NCBI GenBank assembly: GCA_001899805.1
Contig: MKWP01000015.1
Coordinates: forward strand, 186,001-250,000
Direction: 5' to 3'
DNA: 64,000 nucleotides
Source: Lysobacterales bacterium 66-474
GTDB taxonomy: Bacteria > Pseudomonadota > Gammaproteobacteria > Xanthomonadales > Rhodanobacteraceae
This document shows positions 45,927 to 55,523 of this stretch, in pieces. How positions within the stretch are numbered: the stretch's first letter is position 1; each line of letters starts with the position of its first letter. A program made the position numbers and the translations under genes. A model generated the notes under the pieces. The model was given only the letters and a program-made list of their open reading frames with translations, was not told where the DNA came from and did no database searches.

Positions 45927-46583
45927 ATGACACGCCAACGCGAATCGACCGTGTTGCTGGCCGGCTTCACGCCGTTCGGCGGTGAAACCGTGAATCCGTC
46001 GTGGCAGGCCGTACGCGTGCTGGACGGCACGACGATCGCGGGACACCGCGTCGCTGCGCTGGAGCTTCCGACCGAGTTCGATGCCTCGCTGCCGGCGCTC
46101 TGGCGCGCACTGCGCGAACACGAGCCGCGGGTGGCGATCGCGGTCGGCCTGGCCGGCGGACGCGAGGGCATTTCACTGGAGCGGGTCGCGATCAACCTGA
46201 TCGATGCACGCATTCCGGACAACGCCGGCGCGCAACCGGTGGACGTGCCGGTGCTGCGTGGCGGTGCCGCGGCGTTCTTTTCGACCCTGCCGATCAAGGC
46301 CGCCCTGCTCGAACTGCAGCGCGCCGGGATTCCCGCGCACATCTCGCAGACCGCGGGCACCTACGTGTGCAACCAGGTTTTCTACGCGTTGATGCACGCG
46401 TTGCGCCGCCGGCGCAACACCCGCGCCGGGTTCGTGCACATCCCCTGGTCGCCGCAACAGGCGGCCGCGCACCGGCAAGCCGGCATGCCGCTCGAACAGG
46501 TCACCCGCGCGCTGGAGATCATCGTGCGCGTCGCGCTCGCCACCAGCGCCGATAGCCGGGTCGCGGCGGGGACGGAATCGTGA
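45927..46583 (+). CDS. pcp: Pyrrolidone-carboxylate peptidase
   Basis: Removes N-terminal pyroglutamate from peptides, releasing 5-oxoproline for PxpABC. The 218-aa C15 peptidase has LLAGFTPFGGETVNPSW at the N-terminus, the catalytic Glu region GREGISLERVAIN, the catalytic Cys in GTYVCNQVFY and the His in AGFVHIPWSP. Last gene of the 5-oxoproline operon. Confidence 0.95.
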   Translation: MTRQRESTVLLAGFTPFGGETVNPSWQAVRVLDGTTIAGHRVAALELPTEFDASLPALWRALREHEPRVAIAVGLAGGREGISLERVAINLIDARIPDNAGAQPVDVPVLRGGAAAFFSTLPIKAALLELQRAGIPAHISQTAGTYVCNQVFYALMHALRRRRNTRAGFVHIPWSPQQAAAHRQAGMPLEQVTRALEIIVRVALATSADSRVAAGTES

Positions 46584-46664
46584 CGGTCCCCTGATCTTGT
46601 GGACTCCACTCGCCTCGAGCCTGTCGGACGCCCGACAACCGGCAATGCCCCGCACGGATTCCCG

Positions 46665-47072
46665 TTATTTCTTCTCCGGCTCGGGGGCCGCTACCGCGCT
46701 CAACAGGGTCAGCTTGCCCTTGTGCATCACGTAACCGGTGAAGTGGAAGCTCAACTGCAGGCTGGCGAACTCCTCCAGCGCCGCATTGTTGATCTTGGCG
46801 GAGTCGGTGTCCTGCATCAGCACCGTCTTGGGCAACTGCTTCTGGTCCTGCAGGTAGCGGAAGTGCGCCTCCAGGTCCGGGGCCGAAAGTACCGCTCCAC
46901 CCAGCATGAACTGGTGGTCCTTGTAGACGCCGATCGTCATGTCGTACTGGTGCGGCACGTTGGCCACGGTCTCGCCGCCGCCGCGGACGCGGCCGTTGCA
47001 GGCCGCCAACGCGAACATCGTCGCCAGCATCATCGCGCCCCCGAGGCGCACCACCAGCTTACGCAAATTCAT
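46665..47072 (-). CDS. Putative small lipoprotein
   Basis: A 135-aa protein. The signal peptide MNLRKLVVRLGGAMMLATMFALAAC ends in a lipobox with Cys25. The mature part (YDMTIGVYKDHQFMLGGAVLSAPDLEAHFRYLQDQ) resembles ExbD/TolR-style periplasmic domains only loosely; no family assigned. It is read away from dcd, and GGAG precedes the ATG. Confidence 0.65.
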   Translation of the reverse strand: MNLRKLVVRLGGAMMLATMFALAACNGRVRGGGETVANVPHQYDMTIGVYKDHQFMLGGAVLSAPDLEAHFRYLQDQKQLPKTVLMQDTDSAKINNAALEEFASLQLSFHFTGYVMHKGKLTLLSAVAAPEPEKK

Positions 47073-47191
47073 GGAATGGTCTCCATCGCAGATCGTGAAA
47101 GCGGACCGCAAGCCCGCAGCCGCGCAAGTTTGCCAGAAGAAGCCTGAACAAGGCGCCAGATGGCACGAATCGGCAGGCGGATGCTTCCGCC

Positions 47192-47758
47192 CTATGTTTT
47201 CGGCAAGGTGACGCCGCGCTGCCCCTGGTACTTGCCGCCGCGGTCCTTGTAACTGGTCGAACACACTTCGTCGGACTCGAAGAACAGCATCTGCGCCACG
47301 CCTTCGTGGGCGTAGATCTTGGCCGGCAGCGGCGTGGTGTTGGAAAACTCCAGCGTCACGTGGCCTTCCCATTCCGGTTCCAGCGGCGTCACGTTGACGA
47401 TGATGCCGCAGCGCGCGTAGGTGCTCTTGCCCAGGCACACCACCAGCACGTTGCGCGGGATGCGAAAGTATTCCACCGTGCGCGCCAGCGCGAACGAATT
47501 GGGCGGGATGATGCAGCAATCGCCCTTGAAATCCACGAAGTTGCCCGAGTCGAAATCCTTGGGATCGACGATGGTCGAGTTGATGTTGGTGAAGATCTTG
47601 AACTCGTCCGCGCAACGCACGTCGTAGCCGTAGCTGGAGGTGCCGTAGGACACGATGCGGCCACCACCATTCTGCTTGACCTGGCCGGATTCGAACGGCT
47701 CGATCATGCCGTGGCTTTCCGCCATACGGCGAATCCAGTTGTCGCTCTTGATGCTCAC
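47192..47758 (-). CDS. dcd: dCTP deaminase
   Basis: Deaminates dCTP to dUTP for thymidylate synthesis. The 188-aa trimeric dUTPase-fold enzyme has [13 protein letters not shown] at the N-terminus, [12 protein letters not shown], the active site [20 protein letters not shown], and [19 protein letters not shown] with the catalytic Glu. The start is GTG at 47758, preceded by AAGGA; longer frames upstream are not family-like. Confidence 0.95.
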   Translation of the reverse strand: MSIKSDNWIRRMAESHGMIEPFESGQVKQNGGGRIVSYGTSSYGYDVRCADEFKIFTNINSTIVDPKDFDSGNFVDFKGDCCIIPPNSFALARTVEYFRIPRNVLVVCLGKSTYARCGIIVNVTPLEPEWEGHVTLEFSNTTPLPAKIYAHEGVAQMLFFESDEVCSTSYKDRGGKYQGQRGVTLPKT

Positions 47759-47858
47759 GCGATATTCCTTAGCTTGGGACCGCTCCGCGGCGGTGGGCAA
47801 ACGTGAAAACATAGCCGATCGGCCCTGAGGCCGCCAGTCGGTCATGGCGTGCGTGATT

Positions 47859-48788
47859 TCATTGTCGGGCGGCCCGGCGTTTGCGGTGGGCGGCGGCATT
47901 TTTTTCAAGCTTCGCATGAAGTTGCTGGGTCATGAAATCCAGAAACACGCGCAGCTTCGGCAGCATGTGCCGGCCGGAAGGCCACAGCAGGTAAAAGTCG
48001 CTGCAGACGTCGACATGCTTGTCCAGCACCGGCACCAGTTCCCCGGCGTCCAGCTCGGCGCGCACCATGTGTTCAGGCATGTAGGCAATGCCTTGGCCGC
48101 GCACGGCAAAACACACGCGAGCCCGCATGTCGTCGCACACCATGGCTATCGGGACACTGGTTTCCCGCGGTAGCGGCCAAATCTCCATCCGACCGCTGGT
48201 GGGATAGCGATAGTGCAGGCAATCGTGATTCGCCAGATCCGCCGGTGTGCGCGGCGTGCCCTTGCGTGCAAGATAGGTTGGCGCTGCAACAAGCAAGCGT
48301 CGATAGCCTCCGACGCGGCGAACGTTGAGCCGCGAATCGGTAGGCTCGCCTGCCCGCAGCACCACGTCGAAACCCTCCTCAATCACATCCACCAGACGGT
48401 CATCGAAATCGAGGTCGAGACGTATTTCCGGATAGGCCTGAGCGAAGTCCGACAAGGTCGCCAGCACCAACGGACTGGCCAAGGGCAGTCCCACCTTCAA
48501 GGTGCCGCGTGGCGCATTGGTACGGCTGGAGAGCTCGACTTCGGCACCCTCCAATTCCTCCAGTACGCGCCGACAACGCGCAAGAAACATTTTCCCCTCG
48601 GCAGTCAACGCCACACTGCGCGTGCTGCGATGAAACAGGCGCACACCCAATTGCTGTTCCAGTCGCGTCACGGCCTTGCCAATCGCTGACGCGGAAACAC
48701 CTTGCAAACGCCCTACCGCCGCGAAACTCGAATTGTCGGCCACCTGCGCGAAGGTTTGCAGGCTGGACAGACTGTCCACAGCATTCAT
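47859..48788 (-). CDS. LysR-family transcriptional regulator
   Basis: A 309-aa LTTR. The N-terminal winged HTH ([45 protein letters not shown]) is followed by a periplasmic-binding-protein-like effector domain (residues about 93-290). It is divergent from the MFS gene across a 162-bp gap, the classic arrangement for a LysR regulator of its neighbour. The effector is unknown. The C-terminal tail is Lys/Arg-rich. Confidence 0.9.
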   Translation of the reverse strand: MNAVDSLSSLQTFAQVADNSSFAAVGRLQGVSASAIGKAVTRLEQQLGVRLFHRSTRSVALTAEGKMFLARCRRVLEELEGAEVELSSRTNAPRGTLKVGLPLASPLVLATLSDFAQAYPEIRLDLDFDDRLVDVIEEGFDVVLRAGEPTDSRLNVRRVGGYRRLLVAAPTYLARKGTPRTPADLANHDCLHYRYPTSGRMEIWPLPRETSVPIAMVCDDMRARVCFAVRGQGIAYMPEHMVRAELDAGELVPVLDKHVDVCSDFYLLWPSGRHMLPKLRVFLDFMTQQLHAKLEKNAAAHRKRRAARQ

Positions 48789-48950
48789 GGATTGCGGAAC
48801 TCCAAGTCCGTAAAGCCACGCACTCTACCCGCCTTTTTCCTCGCGTGCGCGGTACTTACCTTGATGCTCCCCCATTGATTCAACGGAGCGTCACATGTCC
48901 AGGAATGCAGCAAGCGACCGACAACCGACTCGCGTGCCGAAGGTGCAGGC

Positions 48951-50117
48951 ATGAACGCCATTTGCGCACACGCACGCTCACGCCTGCCCATGCTGGGCTT
49001 GGTGGCACTGGCCAGCGCCACCTTCATCACCGTCTTGACCGAATGCGTGGCAGCAGGCCTGCTGCCGTCGATCAGCAGCGACCTTGGCATCAGCGCATCG
49101 CTGGTGGGCCAGCTCACCACGGCGTATGCATTGGGGTCACTGCTCACCGCGATTCCCATGGTCAAGTTGACCAGCCACCTGCAGCGTCGACCGCTGCTGA
49201 TGGCCGCGCTGCTGGGCTTTGCGCTAGCCAACAGCACGATGACCTGGACCGATTCGTATTCGTTGATGTTGGCGTCGCGTTTCGTCGGCGGTATCGCCGC
49301 CGGCCTCTTGTGGTCGTTGGTCGCGGGTTACGCCAGCCGCATGGTCGTGCCCGAACAGCAGGGGCGCGCGATTTCCGTGGTGATGGTGGGCATTCCGCTC
49401 GCGATGACCATCGGCATTCCGGCGGGGACCTGGCTCGCGCAACACGTCGGCTGGCGCTGGGTGTTCGGCCTGATGTCGCTGTTGAGCGTGGCGTTGGTGG
49501 CATGGTCGCGCATCACGCTGCCGCAGGTGGCAGGCGTGACGGCGCAGCAGAGCGGCACCCTGCGCAAGGTGCTGAAGCGCCCCGGCCTGATCGCGGTGTA
49601 TGCGGTAATGTTGTTCGCCGTGCTGGCGCACAACACCTTGTACACCTACATCGCGCCGTTTGCCGCGCTGTCCGGATCGCAAGGCTCACTTGATCGTCTG
49701 CTGCTGCTGTTCGGCGTGACGTCGGTGGTGAGCATCGCGGTGACCGGCGCTTTAATCGACCGCTGGATGCGTGCGTTGATTGCTGCCGAGATGGTGTTGT
49801 TCCTCGCCGCCGCCGTGGCGATGGCCTTGTGGCCCGCATCGCAGGTGGTGCTGGTAACCGCGGTGGCGTTGTGGGGCCTGGGTTTCGGCGGCGTGTCGGC
49901 GCTGATTCAGACCGCGGTGGCGCGGCGCTCCGCCGAACAGGTGGACCTTGGGCAGTCGCTGGTCGTGGTCGGCTGGAACCTGGCCATCGCAGGCGGCGGC
50001 GCGGCGGGCGGCGCGGTACTCAAGAGCGCGAGCGCCGCAATGCTGCCGTGGTTGTTGGTGGCGTTGCTGGTGTTGACGTTGTGGGTAGCGTTGGCGGCGA
50101 AGAAAGCGTGGGCCTGA
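48951..50117 (+). CDS. MFS transporter, DHA1-type efflux (arabinose-efflux-like)
   Basis: A 388-aa inner-membrane protein with 12 predicted segments. TECVAAGLLPSISSDLGIS and the motif A-like VKLTSHLQRRPLLM follow segments 1-2, and IPAGTWLAQHVGWRWVFG is motif C-like, typical of drug/sugar:H+ antiporters. It is probably controlled by the divergent LysR gene. It converges on the FMN reductase gene with only 12 bases between, with no terminator seen. Confidence 0.9.
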   Translation: MNAICAHARSRLPMLGLVALASATFITVLTECVAAGLLPSISSDLGISASLVGQLTTAYALGSLLTAIPMVKLTSHLQRRPLLMAALLGFALANSTMTWTDSYSLMLASRFVGGIAAGLLWSLVAGYASRMVVPEQQGRAISVVMVGIPLAMTIGIPAGTWLAQHVGWRWVFGLMSLLSVALVAWSRITLPQVAGVTAQQSGTLRKVLKRPGLIAVYAVMLFAVLAHNTLYTYIAPFAALSGSQGSLDRLLLLFGVTSVVSIAVTGALIDRWMRALIAAEMVLFLAAAVAMALWPASQVVLVTAVALWGLGFGGVSALIQTAVARRSAEQVDLGQSLVVVGWNLAIAGGGAAGGAVLKSASAAMLPWLLVALLVLTLWVALAAKKAWA

Positions 50118-50129
50118 TGGCCGCACTGC

Positions 50130-50678
50130 TCACGCCAAGCCAGCGACAAGGCAACCGAGCGCCGCCTGCAGTTCGCGGCGGCGTTCCTCGTTTGCCAGTA
50201 CCGCTTCCACCCTGCAGCCCGCGCCCGGCAAACGGACCGGAAACGGGTCGGCCGCCAGCAGCCGCCCCGACATCGTCGTCAGTATTTCCAGCAGGGCATC
50301 CTGGGCATGGTGCGACTCGCGCGCCGAGGTGTTGAGCAGCAACACCGGCTTGCCGGGAAACTCCAGGGATCCGACCAGCCAGTCCAGCAGGTTCTTGAAC
50401 GCGCCGGGGACGCCGTGTGCGTACTCGGGACACGCGATCAGCAAGGCGTCGGCACGGCCGACCGTGGCACGCAGGTCCAGCACGGCCTCCGGCAGTGATT
50501 CGATTTCGACATCGGGATTGAACAGCGGCAACGCGCCCATGTCGGCGTACAGTTCCAGCCGCAGCGACGCCGACGCCATCCCGCGCGCGGCTTCCAGCGC
50601 GGCGCGGTTGGACGAAACGCGCCGCAGGCTGCCGCACAGGCACAACACATGCTTGGGCGACACTACGATGTCAGTCAT
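50130..50678 (-). CDS. NAD(P)H-dependent FMN reductase-type flavoprotein
   Basis: A 182-aa flavodoxin-fold protein. CGSLRRVSSNRAAL is the FMN phosphate-binding loop and CPEYAHGVPGAFKNLLDW is the signature of the FMN_red family. It transfers electrons from NAD(P)H to FMN, quinones or azo compounds. Its start overlaps the apbC stop by 8 bases, so the two are coupled. Confidence 0.88.
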   Translation of the reverse strand: MTDIVVSPKHVLCLCGSLRRVSSNRAALEAARGMASASLRLELYADMGALPLFNPDVEIESLPEAVLDLRATVGRADALLIACPEYAHGVPGAFKNLLDWLVGSLEFPGKPVLLLNTSARESHHAQDALLEILTTMSGRLLAADPFPVRLPGAGCRVEAVLANEERRRELQAALGCLVAGLA

Positions 50679-51762
50679 CGACGATGCGGATATTCGGCAC
50701 GCCGGTCATGTCGCGCTCGGCCTGCAGCGACAACCGCGCGGCGGTGTTGCGCGCGATCTCGCGGTAACGCAGCGCGAGGTCGGAATCGGGATCGGCCGCG
50801 ACCGTCGGGTTGCCCCCGTCGGCCTGTTCACGGATGCGGATATCCAGCGGCAGCGAACCCAGCAACGGCACGCCGTATTGTTCGGCCATGCGCGCGCCGC
50901 CGCCTTCGCCGAAGATGTGTTCCTCGTGGCCGCAATTCGAACACACGTGCGTGGCCATGTTCTCGATGATCCCGAGCACCGGCACCTGTACCTTCTCGAA
51001 CGCCTTCAACCCTTTTTTCGCATCCAGCAGCGCGATGTCCTGCGGCGTGGTGACGATCACCGCGCCCGCCACCGGCACGCGCTGGGTCAGCGTCAACTGG
51101 ATATCGCCGGTGCCGGGCGGCATGTCCACGATAAGGTAATCGATGTCCTTCCAGCGGGTCGAGGTCAAAAGCTGCGTCAACGCCTGTGTCACCATCGGGC
51201 CGCGCCACACCATCGGCGTGTCCTCGCCCACCAGGAACCCGATCGACATCACCTGCAGGCCATGGTTGGTCATCGGAATGATGGTCTTGCCGTCCGGCGA
51301 TTCGGGGCGACCGGCGATGCCCAGCATCAACGGCTGGCTGGGACCGTAGATGTCGGCATCCAGCACGCCCGCATTGGCGCCTTCCGCGGCCAGCGCCAGT
51401 GCGAGGTTCACCGCCACCGTGGATTTGCCGACACCGCCCTTGCCCGATGCCACCGCGATGATGTTCTTGACCCCCGGCAACGGCAACAAATTGCCCTGCA
51501 CCTTGTGCGTCGCGATGCGCGACGTCACCGACACCGCGGCCTGTGCGATCGCCGGATCGGCTTCCAGTTTTGCCTTGATGTCGGCGGCAAACGCGCTGCG
51601 CCAGCCATCGGCGGGATAGCCCAGCGCGATCTCCACCGCAACCTTGTCGTCGTCCACACCCACGCCGCGAACCTCTCCGCTCTCATCCAGCGATGCACCG
51701 GTATGGGGATCGACGATGCCTGCGAGGATTTCGCGGACGCGTTGTTCGGTGACTGCGGACAT
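50671..51762 (-). CDS. apbC: Iron-sulfur cluster carrier protein ApbC (Mrp)
   Basis: A P-loop carrier that delivers Fe-S clusters to apoproteins. The 363-aa protein has an N-terminal MIP18-like domain (residues 1-~85), the deviant Walker A ASGKGGVGKSTVAVNLA, DADIYGPSQP, VDMPPGTGDIQL, and the cluster-binding CSNCGHEEHIF. The start at 51762 (MSAVTEQRV) fits the family. The gene often found divergently, metG, is replaced here by a DUF2147 gene. Confidence 0.94.
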   Translation of the reverse strand: MSAVTEQRVREILAGIVDPHTGASLDESGEVRGVGVDDDKVAVEIALGYPADGWRSAFAADIKAKLEADPAIAQAAVSVTSRIATHKVQGNLLPLPGVKNIIAVASGKGGVGKSTVAVNLALALAAEGANAGVLDADIYGPSQPLMLGIAGRPESPDGKTIIPMTNHGLQVMSIGFLVGEDTPMVWRGPMVTQALTQLLTSTRWKDIDYLIVDMPPGTGDIQLTLTQRVPVAGAVIVTTPQDIALLDAKKGLKAFEKVQVPVLGIIENMATHVCSNCGHEEHIFGEGGGARMAEQYGVPLLGSLPLDIRIREQADGGNPTVAADPDSDLALRYREIARNTAARLSLQAERDMTGVPNIRIVDD

Positions 51763-51935
51763 CGAGGGAACCCGGCGCAAGCGAAAACGGTCTGAAATTA
51801 TGCCAGAGGCCATCCGTTGCTCCCTGACAAGGGTCAGGTCCTGCGCGGTTCAGCCGGCAGGCTTGACGTGGGAACCACCATCGCGCACGCTGGCACCACG
51901 ACCACGCTGGCATCACACCCCTGGGAGATCACGCC

Positions 51936-52388
51936 ATGCGCACGATCCTCGCTTCCGCCCTGCTCGCCTTCGGCATGTTGTTCGCCGCACAAGCCTTCGC
52001 CGCCGACACCACGCCGGTCGGCACCTGGACCCAGATCGACGACAAGACCGACAAGCCGAAGTCGATCATCGAAATCACCGAACAACCGGACGGCACGCTG
52101 CAAGGCAAGGTCATGCAGGTGCTGTTCTCGGATCAGGGGCCGCACCCCATTTGCGACAAGTGCGAAGGCGAGCGCCACAACCAGCCGGTCGACGGCATGG
52201 TGATCATGTGGGGCGTGAAGCAGGACGGCGACGCGTGGAGCGGCGGCCAGATCCTCGATCCGAACAACGGCAAGACCTACAAGGTCAAGCTGTCGCTGAA
52301 GGACGACGGCAACAAGCTCGACGTGCGCGGCTACATCGGGATGCCGATGCTGGGACGCACGCAGACCTGGATCCGCAAGGTCGATTGA
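51936..52388 (+). CDS. DUF2147 family exported protein
   Basis: A 150-aa protein with a signal peptide (MRTILASALLAFGMLFAAQAFA). The mature part begins VGTWTQIDDKTDKPKSIIEI and ends GYIGMPMLGRTQTWIRK, the DUF2147 pattern of a small lipocalin-like beta barrel. CDKC gives a possible disulfide or metal pair. Function unknown. The gap to the next gene contains a short hairpin (ACGGCGGT-TCC-ACCGCCGT) near 52471. Confidence 0.85.
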   Translation: MRTILASALLAFGMLFAAQAFAADTTPVGTWTQIDDKTDKPKSIIEITEQPDGTLQGKVMQVLFSDQGPHPICDKCEGERHNQPVDGMVIMWGVKQDGDAWSGGQILDPNNGKTYKVKLSLKDDGNKLDVRGYIGMPMLGRTQTWIRKVD

Positions 52389-52534
52389 CCGCGCGAACCA
52401 TCCGGGCGGCGGGATACGCCGGAGGGAAACCATCGCCCGGATCGTCATGATCATGGCGTGACCGTGACGAACGGCGGTTCCACCGCCGTGGCATCCGGAA
52501 TATCGTGGCCCGATCCGTGCCGAGGGGAAAGCCC

Positions 52535-54817
52535 ATGTTTGCAGACATGTTGAAGGGTGCGCGCGCATCGACGCGCCTGATGGCGGCGGCGTTGTGCGTG
52601 TCGGCCGCGCTGGCGTCAACGCCCCTGCTCGCGGACGCGCCGCATGCATCGACGCAACCGTCGGTCATGCCCGGCAAGGGTTCGCCCGAGTACGCGCGCC
52701 TGCAGAAAGAGGCGCAAGCCGTCACCATCACCCGCGACGACTGGGGCATCCCGCACATCCGCGGCAAGACCGACGCCGACGCCGTGTTCGGCATGATGTA
52801 CGCGCAGTGCGAGGACGATTTCAACCGCGTGCAGGCCAACCTGCTCACCGCGCTCGGCTGGAGCGCACGCGCCGATGGCGAAGCCGCGATCTGGGACAAC
52901 CTGCGCTACCAGCTCTTCATCGACCCCGTCGTGCTGAAACAGGACTACGCAAAAAGCCCGGCATGGCTGAAGAAGTTGATGAACGCATGGGCCGACGGTT
53001 TGAACTGGTACCTCGCCACGCACCCGGACCTGCATCCGGTGATCGCGCATTACGAACCGTGGATGGCCTTGAGTTTCACGGAAGGCAGCATCGGCGGCGA
53101 CATCGAGCGCGTCGAACTGGCCGACCTCGCGAAGTTCTACGGCGCGGACCACGCGACCTCGCTCGCGCTGGCGCGGACACCGCCCGCCACCTGGCACGGC
53201 GATACCGGTTCCAACGGCATCGCGATCGCGCCGAGGCTCACCGTCGATGGCCACGCGCTGCTGCTGATCAACCCGCACGTGACCTTCAACTTCCGCACCG
53301 AGTCGCAGTTGACCAGCGACGAAGGCCTCGACGCCTACGGCGCTTCGACCTGGGGCCAGTTCTTCATCTACCAGGGCTTCAACCGGCACGTCGGCTGGAT
53401 GCACACCTCGACCGGCGTCGATGCGGTGGATGAATTCGCCGAAACCATCTCGAAGAAGGGCGGCAAATATTTCTACAAGTTCGGCGACAAGGAACTGCCG
53501 GTCGCGACCCGCGAAATCACCATCGACTACCGCAAGCAGGACGGTTCGATGGGCCAGCGCACCTTCACGGCATACTTCACCCAGCACGGCCCGATCGTCG
53601 CGGAGAAGCACGGCAAGTGGATCGCGGAGGCGCTGATGAACCGCCCGATCCCGGCGCTGGAACAGAGCTGGCTGCGCACCAAGGCCAGCGATCTCGCCAG
53701 CTACATGAAGGTCGCCGACCTCAAGGCCAACTCCTCAAACAACACGCTGTTCGCCGACGACAGGGGCCAGATCGCCTTCCTGACCCCGCAGTTCGTGCCC
53801 AGGCGCGACAACCGCTTCGATTACCTGAAACCCGTGGACGGCAGCAACCCGGCCACCGCGTGGCAGGGCATGACACCCATCAAGGACATGCCCAACGTCA
53901 TCGACCCGCCCAACGGCTGGGTCATGAACACCAACGACTGGCCGTGGTCCGCGGCCGGCAAGTACAGCCCGAAGGCCGCGGACTACCCGCGCTACTTCGA
54001 CACCTTCGGGGAAAACCCGCGTGGCGTGCACGCGACGCAAATGCTCACCGACGCCAGCGGATTCAGCAAGGCCAAGTTGATCACCGACGCATTCGATTCC
54101 TGGCTGCCGGCATTCGCACGCCAGTTGCCGATCCTGATCCGCGACTACGACGCCCTGCCCGCGAACGATCCCCTGAAAGCCAGGCTCGCGGGCCCCATCG
54201 AGGTGTTGCGGCATTGGGACTACCGCTGGGGCCTCGCGTCAATCCCGACCACCGTCGCGGTGTTCTGGGGCGATACGCTGTGGGACGAAATCATGCCGGT
54301 CATCGTGGCCAGCGACTTCGACGCCGACACCGAAGCCGCGCGCGCGTACGATTACATGGCCGACCACGCAACGCCCGCGATGCGGCTGGGCGCGCTCGCG
54401 AAGGCTGTCGACACGCTCACCCACGATTTCGGGTACTGGGGCGTGCCGTGGGGCCAGGTCAACCGCTACCAGCGGCTCGACGACTCCATCCACCCGCACT
54501 TCGACGACGCCAAGCCCAGCATCGGCGTGCCGTTCACGTCTTCGCGCTGGGGTTCGCTGGCCTCGTCCAGTGCGCACCGCTGGCCCGGCACCCGAAAATA
54601 TTACGGCAACAACGGCAACAGCTTTGTCGCGGTGGTCGAGTTCGGCCCGAGAGTCAGTGCGCGCGCGATCCACGTCGGCGGCCAGAGCGGCCACCCCGAT
54701 TCAAGGCACTTCACCGACCAGGCCGAACGCTGGGCCGCGGGCGACCTGCGCACGGTGTATTTCTGGCCGGAGCAGCTCAAGGACCACACCGAGCGCGTGT
54801 ACCACCCCGGCCAGTAG
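52535..54817 (+). CDS. Penicillin/acyl-homoserine-lactone acylase family Ntn-hydrolase
   Basis: A 760-aa secreted precursor. After an N-terminal signal (ending near ASTPLLADA) come the alpha-subunit blocks DDWGIPHIRGKTDADAVFG and an AHYEPWMALSF region, the autocleavage site GDTG|SNGIAIAP with the catalytic Ser at residue 226, and beta-subunit motifs HVTFNFRTESQ, NRHVGWMHTSTGVD and NSSNNTLFADDRG. It hydrolyses amide-linked acyl chains, of beta-lactams, AHLs or other amides. The start at 52535 follows GAGGGGA. Confidence 0.9.
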   Translation: MFADMLKGARASTRLMAAALCVSAALASTPLLADAPHASTQPSVMPGKGSPEYARLQKEAQAVTITRDDWGIPHIRGKTDADAVFGMMYAQCEDDFNRVQANLLTALGWSARADGEAAIWDNLRYQLFIDPVVLKQDYAKSPAWLKKLMNAWADGLNWYLATHPDLHPVIAHYEPWMALSFTEGSIGGDIERVELADLAKFYGADHATSLALARTPPATWHGDTGSNGIAIAPRLTVDGHALLLINPHVTFNFRTESQLTSDEGLDAYGASTWGQFFIYQGFNRHVGWMHTSTGVDAVDEFAETISKKGGKYFYKFGDKELPVATREITIDYRKQDGSMGQRTFTAYFTQHGPIVAEKHGKWIAEALMNRPIPALEQSWLRTKASDLASYMKVADLKANSSNNTLFADDRGQIAFLTPQFVPRRDNRFDYLKPVDGSNPATAWQGMTPIKDMPNVIDPPNGWVMNTNDWPWSAAGKYSPKAADYPRYFDTFGENPRGVHATQMLTDASGFSKAKLITDAFDSWLPAFARQLPILIRDYDALPANDPLKARLAGPIEVLRHWDYRWGLASIPTTVAVFWGDTLWDEIMPVIVASDFDADTEAARAYDYMADHATPAMRLGALAKAVDTLTHDFGYWGVPWGQVNRYQRLDDSIHPHFDDAKPSIGVPFTSSRWGSLASSSAHRWPGTRKYYGNNGNSFVAVVEFGPRVSARAIHVGGQSGHPDSRHFTDQAERWAAGDLRTVYFWPEQLKDHTERVYHPGQ

Positions 54818-54820
54818 CTC

Positions 54821-55513
54821 TCAGGCTCGCCGCAGCGACCAGAACGGAATGTCGCGGCGCAGCCGATAGCCGAGTCGTTCGTACAACGCCTTCGCCCGCG
54901 CGTTGCCGTAACTCACATGCAGGAAGGGCGTGCACCCGCGTGTCAGGGTGTCGTTGGTCAGGAACGCGGTGAGCCGGCGCGCGTAGCCGCGTCCCGTGAA
55001 ATCGGGATGCGTGCAGATCGCGCTCATCTCGACATGGGTGTCGGTGCCGAGCCGCTCGCCGATCATCGCGGCCAGCCGGACGTTCCCGCTCTTGTCGGGC
55101 ACGTAGATCCCGAAATAGCGACCCAGCTCCACCGCACGCGGCCGGAAGTAATGCGGATACACCAACGCGACCAGCGCCAGCACGTCGGCACGGTGCCGCT
55201 CGTCCAGCCCGATGATTTCCGGGCCATCGATCAGCGGAATCGGCGCATCGCACACCATCTGCGCGAGCGTTTCCAGCGGTTCCAGCCGCCACGCGTCCGA
55301 CAACGCAGGCGCGACGCCCAACAGCAGTACGGTCTCCCCGGATGCCACCAGCGATTCCAGCGTCGTCCCGACGTCGCCGTCCGGGCTCGCGACGCCCAGG
55401 AACGGCGCGAAGTCGCGCGGATACCGCGCGATGGTATCCGTACCAATCGCAAGCGACCGATGCCGGGTGCGCAGCGACGACCAGAACGGATTGTCGAGTT
55501 CGGAATCAGACAT
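54821..55513 (-). CDS. GNAT family N-acetyltransferase (FR47-like)
   Basis: A 230-aa protein. The C-terminal half has the acetyl-CoA site [23 protein letters not shown] and [17 protein letters not shown]. The N-terminal half ([28 protein letters not shown]) is like other FR47-type acyltransferases. The substrate is unknown. The start at 55513 ([11 protein letters not shown]) is chosen on family grounds. It is convergent with the acylase gene. Confidence 0.85.
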   Translation of the reverse strand: MSDSELDNPFWSSLRTRHRSLAIGTDTIARYPRDFAPFLGVASPDGDVGTTLESLVASGETVLLLGVAPALSDAWRLEPLETLAQMVCDAPIPLIDGPEIIGLDERHRADVLALVALVYPHYFRPRAVELGRYFGIYVPDKSGNVRLAAMIGERLGTDTHVEMSAICTHPDFTGRGYARRLTAFLTNDTLTRGCTPFLHVSYGNARAKALYERLGYRLRRDIPFWSLRRA

Positions 55514-55523
55514 GGCACGAGGC

